Of a stretch of DNA of 64,000 nucleotides, positions 52,615 to 61,800 are shown in pieces. Every line of letters starts with the position of its first letter. The first letter of the stretch is position 1. The notes under the pieces were generated by a model. The model was given only the letters and a program-made list of their open reading frames with translations, was not told where the DNA came from and did no database searches. Both the position numbers and the translations under genes were made by a program. Source of the stretch: Cypionkella sp049896245 (GTDB taxonomy: Bacteria > Pseudomonadota > Alphaproteobacteria > Rhodobacterales > Rhodobacteraceae); NCBI RefSeq assembly GCF_049896245.1, contig NZ_JAFCTX010000002.1, forward strand, positions 133,214 to 197,213, read 5' to 3'.

Positions 52615-54990
52615 ATGCCGGTTTTTGCGCAATTTAATTTCAACGACCTTGGCACCAACGCCTTGGACAGCGCACCGGCGCTGGGCGATCAGCTGGGCAC
52701 CTACCGCAATGGTGCGACTTCCGTTGGCGGCCAAGCTGTGCTGGATGGCCAGGACGACTTGGTAAAAATCTACCAAGACCCGGCCTATCAGATGGATCAG
52801 GGCACGCTGGATCTGCATTTTACCCTTGCAGATCAGCCGCTGACCGCGACGCAGACCGTGCTGTCACGCGACAGTGTGGGCGAAACCCCCGCCGGTTATC
52901 GCATTGAAATTCAAGCCGATGGGTCTGTGGTGATCAGCCACGAAACCGCAACGGGCACCGAAAGTTTTGGCACCGATCCGGGTTTTGCCAATCCGGGCGA
53001 TGAGATCAACCTGTCCTATTCCTGGGATCAGGGCGGCGCTGGCGGTCAGTTGCACATCGACAACCTGACCAGCAATGACAGCTTCAATGACACCGTTCCG
53101 AACACGTTGACCATGGATATGGGCGGCGAGGATCAGCCGTGGATCGTCGGCGCAGGGCAGGCCAATTCTGATCCGAACACGCTGGATAATATTGACCAGC
53201 ATTTTGCGGGCTCGGTCGATCTGTTCCAACTGTCCGATAGCGTGGACAACTGTGATCCGCGCGATGGCTATGTGGATGGCACTGCAGGCAACGATCTGAT
53301 CGACTTCAATTACACAGGCGACCCGGATGGCGATTTCATCGACCATAGCGATGCGATTTTGGGCAATGATGCGCCCAATGATGACCGCGTGCGGGCAGGC
53401 GCTGGCGATGACACTGTCCATGCTGGCTTGGGCGATGATCTGGTCGATGGCGATCTTGGCAATGACGTGCTGTACGGTGAAGCGGGTGATGACACGCTGA
53501 ACGGTGGTGCTGGCAATGATGCGCTTTATGGCGGTCCGGGCGATGACTCGCTGCGCGGCGGGGCGGGCGATGACACGCTGACGGGCGGCAATGGCAATGA
53601 CGCGGTCTATGGTGGCGAGGGCAATGATGTCATCGACACTTCGGGCGGCGGTGCGGCTCCGCTGCCGGATCAGGGCTATTCGGGGCTGTATCCGTCCGAT
53701 GCCAACCCGACCAATGATCTGGATACGGTTTACGGTGGTGCTGGCGATGACACCATTCACACCGGCGACGATGCCGACGTGATCTATGGCGGCTTCGGCA
53801 ATGATGTGATCGACGGCGGTTTCGATAACGACACTATCGAGGGCAACCAAGGCAATGACGTAATCGTCGGCGGCGAAGGTGCCGATCTGATCGACGGCGG
53901 CCAAGGTGATGATCTGATCTATGGCGGCTACGGTCCCGGTGTGCCGGATGCGGTGAATATCCCGGACGCGGCGGGCGATCTGCTGCCGAACAACGGCAAT
54001 GACAGCATTGTCGGTGGTCTGGGCAACGACACCATCTTCGGGATGGATGACAATGACACCCTTGATGGCGGTCAGGGCAATGATCTGCTCTACGGCGGCA
54101 TCGACGATGACAGCATCCGTGGCAATGTTGGCAATGACTTCATTGTCGGCGGTGAGGGGGCGGATACATCCGCAGGCGGCAATGACCGTGATACCTTCCT
54201 TGTCGGCACCGCAGCGGATGGCGCGGGCGATGTGATCGACGGCAACGAGGGTGGCGATGATTATGACACGCTTGATCTGACAGGCTCAGGCCCGCTGAAC
54301 ATCGTCTATGATCCGAACAATGCCGAAAACGGCACGGTTCAGTTCTTGGATGCGGATCGCAATGTCACCAGCACGCTGACCTTCACCAATATCGAGAATG
54401 TCATCCCCTGCTTTACCCCCGGCACGCTGATTGCCACGCCGCGCGGTGAGGTTCCGGTGGAACTGCTGAAAGCCGGTGATCGCATCATCACGCGTGACAA
54501 TGGTATTCAGGAAATCCGCTGGGTGGGTCGCAAGGATATGGGCTGGCACGATCTGGTGGCCAATCCGCATCTGAAGCCGGTGCTGATCCGTCAGGGCAGC
54601 CTTGGCAATGGTCTGCCCGAGCGTGACATGATGGTGTCGCCGAACCACCGGGTGTTGGTCGCCAATGACCGCACCGCGCTTTACTTCGACGAGCATGAGG
54701 TGCTGGTTTCGGCCAAGCATCTGGTGGCGGGCAAGGGCATTGATAGCGTGAACGCGGTGGGCGCAAGCTACATCCACTTCATGTTTGACCGCCACGAGGT
54801 TGTGCTGTCGAACGGCGCTTGGACCGAAAGCTTCCAGCCCGGCGACTACACGCTGAAAGGTATGGGCAACGCGCAACGCGGTGAGATTTATGATCTGTTC
54901 CCCGAGTTGAAGACCGATGCGGGTCTGGAGGGTTACCAGTCAGCCCGCCGCACGCTGAAGCGTCACGAAGCCATGCTTTTGGTGAAGTAA
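52615..54990 (+). CDS. RTX calcium-binding protein with C-terminal Hint domain (1)
   Basis: The 791-residue protein lacks a Sec signal, as expected for a type I secreted protein. Residues about 1-200 form a LamG-like beta domain (TLDLHFTLADQPL, GYRIEIQADGSVVIS). From about 220 come RTX nonapeptides (GAGDDTVHAG, GDDTLNGGAGNDALYGG) to about 560. At residue 599 starts a Hint domain: CFTPGTLIATPRGEVPVE, then MMVSPNHRVLV and a long tail. Hint domains can self-cleave; whether this one does is unknown. GAGGGA lies 6 bases before the start. Length is complete. Confidence 0.92.
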   Translation: MPVFAQFNFNDLGTNALDSAPALGDQLGTYRNGATSVGGQAVLDGQDDLVKIYQDPAYQMDQGTLDLHFTLADQPLTATQTVLSRDSVGETPAGYRIEIQADGSVVISHETATGTESFGTDPGFANPGDEINLSYSWDQGGAGGQLHIDNLTSNDSFNDTVPNTLTMDMGGEDQPWIVGAGQANSDPNTLDNIDQHFAGSVDLFQLSDSVDNCDPRDGYVDGTAGNDLIDFNYTGDPDGDFIDHSDAILGNDAPNDDRVRAGAGDDTVHAGLGDDLVDGDLGNDVLYGEAGDDTLNGGAGNDALYGGPGDDSLRGGAGDDTLTGGNGNDAVYGGEGNDVIDTSGGGAAPLPDQGYSGLYPSDANPTNDLDTVYGGAGDDTIHTGDDADVIYGGFGNDVIDGGFDNDTIEGNQGNDVIVGGEGADLIDGGQGDDLIYGGYGPGVPDAVNIPDAAGDLLPNNGNDSIVGGLGNDTIFGMDDNDTLDGGQGNDLLYGGIDDDSIRGNVGNDFIVGGEGADTSAGGNDRDTFLVGTAADGAGDVIDGNEGGDDYDTLDLTGSGPLNIVYDPNNAENGTVQFLDADRNVTSTLTFTNIENVIPCFTPGTLIATPRGEVPVELLKAGDRIITRDNGIQEIRWVGRKDMGWHDLVANPHLKPVLIRQGSLGNGLPERDMMVSPNHRVLVANDRTALYFDEHEVLVSAKHLVAGKGIDSVNAVGASYIHFMFDRHEVVLSNGAWTESFQPGDYTLKGMGNAQRGEIYDLFPELKTDAGLEGYQSARRTLKRHEAMLLVK

Positions 54991-55007
54991 AAGTTTATGC
55001 AGCGTGT

Positions 55008-55026
55008 CAGTGCCAGTTTGGCACTG
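55008..55026 (+). other. Small hairpin upstream of the RTX1 terminator
   Basis: CAGTGCCA and TGGCACTG form an 8-bp stem with a 3-base loop, 18 bases after the RTX1 stop and 7 bases before the terminator stem. Confidence 0.5.
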
Positions 55027-55032
55027 ATGACC

Positions 55033-55060
55033 AAAAAGGGGAGCGTAAGCTCCCCTTTTT
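55033..55060 (+). terminator. Rho-independent terminator after RTX gene 1
   Basis: AAAAAGGGGAGC and GCTCCCCTTTTT form a perfect 12-bp stem with loop GTAA, 43 bases after the stop. The A and T runs make it effective in both directions. It implies that the next RTX gene has its own promoter. Confidence 0.92.
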
Positions 55061-55392
55061 GTGTTTGATTTTAGCAATAGTCACCAGTCAGCCCGCATAT
55101 TTTGCCCTGCCATTCACCCCAGATTAGCCTCTGCCCGTCACACTTACAGTTGTGACGCATCGCAAAGGATATCGCCGCACCGTGGAAGATCAGGTTGTAA
55201 GGCCGCATTTCACCACAGGTTAACGGCATATTCGCGCAGTTTTTCCACAATTTTGAACAGATTGGATCGTAGGAAGTGTGTGTAACCAGTGGCTTAAACG
55301 GGAATATCAGTGTGTGTAAAAAGTTGAATTCGGTCTCTCTGATGGCGACATTTCAAAACACCCCACTCTCTCGCAGAATGGGTGTTTAAGCC
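55061..55392. promoter_or_regulatory. Upstream region of RTX gene 2, with a palindrome and direct repeats
   Basis: After the terminator there is no gene. GTCACA-CTTACAGT-TGTGAC (55137-55156) is a perfect 6-bp inverted repeat, CRP/FNR-like in shape but with an 8-base centre. AGTGTGTGTAA occurs twice, at 55275-55285 and 55309-55319, 34 bp apart, just before the RTX2 start. No clear -10/-35 pair was found. Confidence 0.5.
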
Positions 55393-58300
55393 ATGGCCAC
55401 GACCTATTACGGGATTTATCTCGGCACTTCGACCAACCAACTCGACCCGACCGAGGGCAACAGCAACAACGAAGGCTATGCGCTTTTCCAAAACACCACC
55501 TGGGGTTCCTCGGCGGCACCGCTTTTTTCCAACAAAGTGCCGATCACGGCTGGAAACCTTACTGGCGGCGCGGATGCCAATGCATTGGAAACCAACAATA
55601 ATGTTGAAAACGCGACACTTTCGACAAACATTGGTGGCACGGCTTATACGTTGGTCTATGACGGCACCTCGATCTACAACGCCACCCTGAGCTATGCTGA
55701 CGGCACCATTGCGGCGGTGACAGCCGTGCTGGTGCAAACCACCGACGGGCGCTTGTTCCTGATGCCCGAGAACAGCGCCGTCTACGATGGTGATACCGCC
55801 AAATACGAAGCCAAGCCGATAACCTCGATCACCTTTGGCAGCGCCACCACCTTCAACAACACAAACTTCGGCGCCGACCGCACGGTGACGGCCTATGATG
55901 ACGACTATGTCGATGGCACCGCTGGCAATGATCTGATCGATTCCAGCTATGTTGAACCGATCGCCGGTGGCTCGGACAAGGTCGACAATTCCGATGCGAG
56001 TCTCGCTGGCAGTTCGGGCAACGACGACTATACCCGCGCCGGGGCGGGCGACGACACCGTGCGCGCGGGCGCTGGCAATGACGTGGTCTACGGCGGCACA
56101 GGCAATGATTCGGTTGAGGGCGGCATCGGCAACGACACGGTTTACGGTGAAACTGGAAACGATCTGCTTTATGGCGGCGATGGTGACGACAGCCTGGATG
56201 GCAGCAGCGGCAATGATGTGCTGTATGGCGGTCTGGGCAATGACAAGCTGTATGGCGGCACTGGCAATGACACGCTGGACGGCGGTGCGGGCAATGATCT
56301 GCTGCAGGGCGGCGATGGCGATGATACGTTCCTGCTGAACGGCAGCTTCGGCAATGACACGATCACCGGCGGTGAGACTGCTGAGACTTTGGGCGATACC
56401 ATCAACGCCAGCGGCGTGACCGGCAATGTCACGCTGACCTTCTCGGGGTCCGAGGCTGGGATGTTGACGGACGGCAACTCGACCGCGACATTCTCCGAGA
56501 TCGAGAGTTTCCAGTTGGGCGCGGGCAATGATGCGGTGTTCGGCGGCGCGGGCAACGATTCCGTCGACGCTGGCGCTGGCAATGACAGCATGTCTGGCGG
56601 CGCGGGCAGTGACTCGCTGGCAGGGGGTGCTGGCAATGACACGCTGGATGGCGGCAGCGGCAATGATCAGCTGTTTGGCGGCACGGGTGATGACAGGCTG
56701 ATCGGCGGCGGTGGCAGTGACAGCCTTTATGGTGGCAGCGGCAGTGACGTGTTCAGCGTCGGTGCTGCGGCAGGCAGTGGCATCGTTGTGGCGGGCGGTG
56801 AGGGCGCGGAAACCGGCGCGGGCGATCAGCTTGATCTGGTCTCGAACGGCTCGGCGACCATCACCTATACCGGCACAGACACCGCGACTTTCAGCGATGG
56901 CACCGTCTCTGGCAGCTTTACCGAGATCGAAAGCATCACCACCGGGGCGGGCAATGACAGCATCAACCCCAGCCTGAACGGCAATTCCACCAGCTATTCT
57001 ACCGGAGCGGGCAACGATTCCGTGCTGGGCGGATTGGGCAATGATACCATCATCAGCGGCTCGGGTGCGGATAGCCTGTCTGGCGGCGCTGGCAACGTTT
57101 TGGTCAGCGGCGGCGACGGCGCGGATGTGCTGATCGGCGGCACGGGTGCGGATACGCTGCAAGGCGGGGCGGATGCCGATCTGCTCTATGGTGGCGCGGG
57201 CGATGTGACTGACGGCGGTGAGACCACCACTGCGGGCGGTACGGATAATGATATTCTGGTCGTCGAGGCGGGCTCGACCATCACCTATGGCGGCGGCAAT
57301 AACGAATCCGGCACGATTACGCTGGCCTCGGGCGGTACGCTGACCTTCGCAGGCATCGAACATATCGTCTTTGCCGGGCCGGTGGACGGCACCGCAGGCG
57401 ATGATGTGATGGCGGGCGGCTATGCCGATCTTAACAATGATCAGATCGACGGGTCGGATGGGCTGAACGATACGATCTTTGGCTATGCAGGCCACGACAG
57501 CATCACCGCGGGCGCTGGCAATGACCGTGTCTATGGCGGCACCGGCAACGATACGGTTGCGGGCGGCGCAGGCAATGACAGCGTCTTTGGCGAGGCGGGC
57601 AATGATCAGCTGCTTGGCGATAGTGGCGATGACACGCTTTACGGCGATGACGCCGCTGCCAGCTTCAGCGGCAATGACGCGCTATTTGGCGGCGATGGCA
57701 ATGATCTGGGCTATGGCGGCGGCGGCGCGGATACGCTCGACGGCGGCGCGGGCAATGATGCGCTGTATGGCGGGGCGGGCAATGACAGCTTTGCCGGTGG
57801 CACCGGCGCGGACAGCCTGTTTGGCGGCGATGATCGTGACAGCTTCTTCGGCGGGGCTGGCGATAGCATCGACGGCGGTGAGGGCGGTGTCGATTATGAT
57901 GTGCTCGACCTTTCGGCCTACGGGTTTGCGGCCACCAACATCATCTACGACCCGCTGAACCACGAAAACGGCACGGTGGAGTTTCTGGATGCCACGGGTC
58001 ATGTGACAGGCACGCTTAACTTCAACCATATTGAGAAGGTCATCGCCTGTTTCACCCCCGGTACTTTGGTGCTGACAGCGCTGGGCAAGGTCGCGGTTGA
58101 AGATCTGATGGTGGATGATCTGGTGCTGACCCGCGACAATGGTTTCCAACCCATCCGCTGGATCGGGCGTCGTGATCTGTCGGCTGCCGAGCTTGCGGCT
58201 GCGCCACAGTTTAACCCGGTACGGATCACACAGGGCGCACTGGGGCGCGGTCTGCCAGAGCGCGATATGCAGGTCAGTCCGCAGCACCGGATGCTGATCA

Positions 58301-58623
58301 ACACCCCGCGCGCAGAGTTGTTGTTCGGCGAGCCTGAGGTGTTGGCAGCGGCGATCCACCTGATCGGGATGCCCGGCATCACACGCGCAGCACCAAAGCG
58401 GATCAGCTATGTCCACATCCTGTTCGACGAACATCAGCTGGTCTGTGCCGATGGCGCTTGGAGCGAAAGCTTTCAGCCGGGCCAGCACACGTTGGCGGGG
58501 CTGGAAACTGGACAGAGGCAGGAAATTATCGCGCTTTTCCCACAGCTTGGCGCAGGCATGCCCTATCCGGCGGCGCGCATGATGCTGAAGTCAAATGAGG
58601 CGCGGATGTTGCTTCAGCATTAG
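55393..58623 (+). CDS. RTX calcium-binding protein with C-terminal Hint domain (2)
   Basis: The 1076-residue protein starts MATTYYGIYLGTSTNQ with a beta-rich N-terminal domain (1-170), then VDGTAGNDLID and RTX repeats from about 173 to 850. Non-repeat beta segments interrupt them (for example NVTLTFSGSEAGMLTDGNS). The Hint domain begins at residue 886 (CFTPGTLVLTALGKVAVEDL) and has MQVSPQHRML. It shares the VDGTAGNDLID...GDDTV.AG organisation with both neighbours. The in-frame TAA just before ATG 55393 fixes the start; the ribosome site is weak. Confidence 0.92.
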   Translation: MATTYYGIYLGTSTNQLDPTEGNSNNEGYALFQNTTWGSSAAPLFSNKVPITAGNLTGGADANALETNNNVENATLSTNIGGTAYTLVYDGTSIYNATLSYADGTIAAVTAVLVQTTDGRLFLMPENSAVYDGDTAKYEAKPITSITFGSATTFNNTNFGADRTVTAYDDDYVDGTAGNDLIDSSYVEPIAGGSDKVDNSDASLAGSSGNDDYTRAGAGDDTVRAGAGNDVVYGGTGNDSVEGGIGNDTVYGETGNDLLYGGDGDDSLDGSSGNDVLYGGLGNDKLYGGTGNDTLDGGAGNDLLQGGDGDDTFLLNGSFGNDTITGGETAETLGDTINASGVTGNVTLTFSGSEAGMLTDGNSTATFSEIESFQLGAGNDAVFGGAGNDSVDAGAGNDSMSGGAGSDSLAGGAGNDTLDGGSGNDQLFGGTGDDRLIGGGGSDSLYGGSGSDVFSVGAAAGSGIVVAGGEGAETGAGDQLDLVSNGSATITYTGTDTATFSDGTVSGSFTEIESITTGAGNDSINPSLNGNSTSYSTGAGNDSVLGGLGNDTIISGSGADSLSGGAGNVLVSGGDGADVLIGGTGADTLQGGADADLLYGGAGDVTDGGETTTAGGTDNDILVVEAGSTITYGGGNNESGTITLASGGTLTFAGIEHIVFAGPVDGTAGDDVMAGGYADLNNDQIDGSDGLNDTIFGYAGHDSITAGAGNDRVYGGTGNDTVAGGAGNDSVFGEAGNDQLLGDSGDDTLYGDDAAASFSGNDALFGGDGNDLGYGGGGADTLDGGAGNDALYGGAGNDSFAGGTGADSLFGGDDRDSFFGGAGDSIDGGEGGVDYDVLDLSAYGFAATNIIYDPLNHENGTVEFLDATGHVTGTLNFNHIEKVIACFTPGTLVLTALGKVAVEDLMVDDLVLTRDNGFQPIRWIGRRDLSAAELAAAPQFNPVRITQGALGRGLPERDMQVSPQHRMLINTPRAELLFGEPEVLAAAIHLIGMPGITRAAPKRISYVHILFDEHQLVCADGAWSESFQPGQHTLAGLETGQRQEIIALFPQLGAGMPYPAARMMLKSNEARMLLQH

Positions 58624-58846
58624 GGGCTTAAATGGCAACCCGCATCCGCTTGCAAGCACAGGTTGACGGGCATTGTCGCTCCACCAGAAACATACCCCAG
58701 TCTGGCCACATTTCGACCATGCGGCAGGATTATTCCCAGTCTTGGAATTACTGAAATGGACCCGTCGTGTCGTTACCTGTTGCAAAAAATCACCCCTGTG
58801 TTCCCGAGCGCGCGCCCGGGTTGCAGGGCCTTAAGGAACGTTGATC

Positions 58847-61800
58847 ATGGCTGTGTTGAACTCTGGTCTCGGCGGCACCTCGGGGTACGGTGAGCAATCC
58901 TTCAAGACCACCGGCGGCTATACCGGGAATTTGGATGACGGCTCGCGGCTGGTTGATGTCAGCGGGGTTTTCGGCACCGGCGGCATGGATGTGTACGGCA
59001 GCCGCTTTACCTCGATTTACATCAACACCAACGGCTTGATCACCTTCACCTCGGCACAGCCAAGCTATACCCCGGCGGCTCTGACCACGCTGGGTCAACC
59101 CAGCATTGCACCGTTCTGGACCGATATCGACATCTCCAAGGGCGGCGATATCTATTGGGATATCGACGCCACCACCGGCAAGATCACCATCACCTGGCTG
59201 AACGTAGCACCCTATTCTGGCACCGGAACCAACAGCTTTCAGGCGGTGCTCACCAATCTGGGTGGCGGCGATTTCGGGGTCGATTACCTTTACAACTCGG
59301 TCGGTTTCACCAACGGCTATGCCGGGCAGGCGACGGTTGGTATCTCGAACGGTACCACCTCGCAGACCTTGCTGGAAGGTTCGGGCGATCCGGCGTTTCT
59401 CGCCACCTATGCTGGCAATGACTTTGACACCAATGATCCGGCTGGCGTCTATTCGATGCAGTTTGAGGCCGGACAGGTGTTTCAGGGCGACGGGGTGGTC
59501 GATGGCACCGCTGGCAATGATCTGATTGACACAAGCTATGCTGCCGACCCTGATGGCGACCGCATTGATGCCAATGACGCCACCGGATATGCGGGCACCA
59601 CGGGTCAAGCTGACTATGTGCTGGCAGGTGCTGGTAACGACACGGTCAACTCGGGCTTAGGCAACGACATTGTCTACGGCGGCAGCGGCAATGACATGGT
59701 CAACGCGGGCACCGGCAACGACAGCGTGTTTGGCGATGACGGCAACGACAGCCTGGATGGCTCCAGCGGCAATGACAGCCTTTTTGGCGGCGCAGGCGAT
59801 GATACGTTGTCGGGCGGCACTGCCACCACCGGCACCACCTATACCCCGGTCTACACCGAAGTGACCGCCGCCCTGCAATCGGTCGCAGGCACCAATGGGC
59901 GGCCGAACTTCACCGTCAACACGGTATCGTCCGACAATGATCTGACCACCGGCACCTCTGGCACGGTAAGCGGCTTCAATCTTGGCAATGGTGATGGGGT
60001 CGAAACCCATACCCACACCGCGAGTTCGCAACTGGCGGGCGGGCAAATCCTGTTCAACGCGATCAATGGCGTCGAGACTCTGACGATTGTGATTGACGGT
60101 GTCACGATCAACCTGAACACCGCAATCGCATCAGGCATGGTGACATTCAACGGCAATGGCGTCTATGCAATCAATGCCTCAGGCCAAGTCATTCGCATCG
60201 GTTCTGGCCTGACGAGCAACACTGTCGGCACGCTGACGATCAACGTGCCTTTCACCTCGCTTGGGCTGACATCTGCTGGCTTCGCGGCTCTGACGCCGGG
60301 GATGTATTACGAGTTCTACGCCAACACCAACCCCTTGAATGTCGCAGCCGAGGCGGCGGGCGACGATTATCTTTCGGGCGGTTTGGGCAATGACAGCCTG
60401 CTTGGCTATGACGGCAACGACACGTTGTTTGGCGATGATGGCAACGACACCCTCGACGGTGGCAATGGCAATGACAGCCTGAATGGCGGTATCGGCGATG
60501 ACTCTTTGCTGGGCCTTGTGGGCAACGACACGCTTCTGGGCGGTGATGGCCGCGACAGCCTTTATGGCGGCGCAGATGCCGACAGCCTGACCGGCGATGC
60601 GGGCAACGACCTGCTCTACGGTGGTGACGGCAACGACACGCTGGATGGCGGCGCTAATAACGACACGCTCTACGGTGATGCAGGCAATGACAGCCTGCTG
60701 GGCGGCGCAGGCAACGACCTGCTCTACGGTGGTGACGGCAACGACACGCTGGATGGCGGCGCTGACAACGACACGCTTTACGGCGATGCAGGCAATGACA
60801 GCCTGCTGGGCGGTACGGGCAACGACAGCCTGATCGGTGGCGCGGGCAATGACACGCTTTATGGTGGCGATGGCAATGACAGCCTTGATGGCGGCACCGA
60901 GGCCGACAGCCTTTACGGCGATGCGGGCAATGACACCCTGACCGGTGGAGCCGGGGCCGACGGACTTTTCGGTGGCACCGGCATGGATTACGCCGATTAC
61001 ACCGGCTCGGGTGCTGCAGTGACCATCGACCTTGCGGCTGGCACAGGTCTGGGCGGCGATGCGCAGGGCGATGTGCTGAACAGCATCGACGGCATTTTCG
61101 GCTCGGCGTTTGACGATACCTTGCTGGGCTATGACGGCGAAAGCACGGTTCCGGGCGATCTGTGGACCAACGTGCTGTATGGTGCTGCGGGCAATGACAG
61201 CATTGACGGCCGCGCCGGCTCGGACAGTCTGTACGGCGGCATCGGCAATGATACGGTGATCGGCGGCGCGGGCAATGATCTGGTCGATGGCGGCGACGGC
61301 AACGACAGCCTAAGCGGAGACGCGGGCAACGACAGCCTGCTGGGTGGCCTTGGTGATGACCGCCTCTATAGCGGCGCGGACAATGACACGCTGTCGGGCG
61401 ATGCGGGCAACGATCTGCTCTACGGCGGCACCGGCAACGACACTATGTCGGGCGGCACCGAGAACGACACGCTCTATGGCGACGACGGTTCGGATACGCT
61501 GGATGGCGGCGACGGCAATGACAGCCTGAGCGGTGACGCGGGCAACGACAGCCTGACGGGTGGCCTTGGCGATGACCGCCTCTATAGCGGCGCGGACAAT
61601 GACACGCTGTCGGGCGATGCGGGCAACGATCTGCTCTATGGCGGCACCGGCAACGACAGCCTGCTTGGTGGCACCGAGAACGACACGCTCTATGGCGACG
61701 ACGGTTCGGATACTCTGGACGGTGGCGCGGGCAATGATCTGCTTTATGGCGGCACCGGCAACGACAGTCTGCTCGGCGGCACCGAGAACGACACCCTGAA

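Noticed and set aside
55294..57495. 733-codon frame opposite the second RTX gene
   Set aside because: RTX repeats leave the complementary frame free of stops; the product is repetitive Ala/Ile/Val without a start context.
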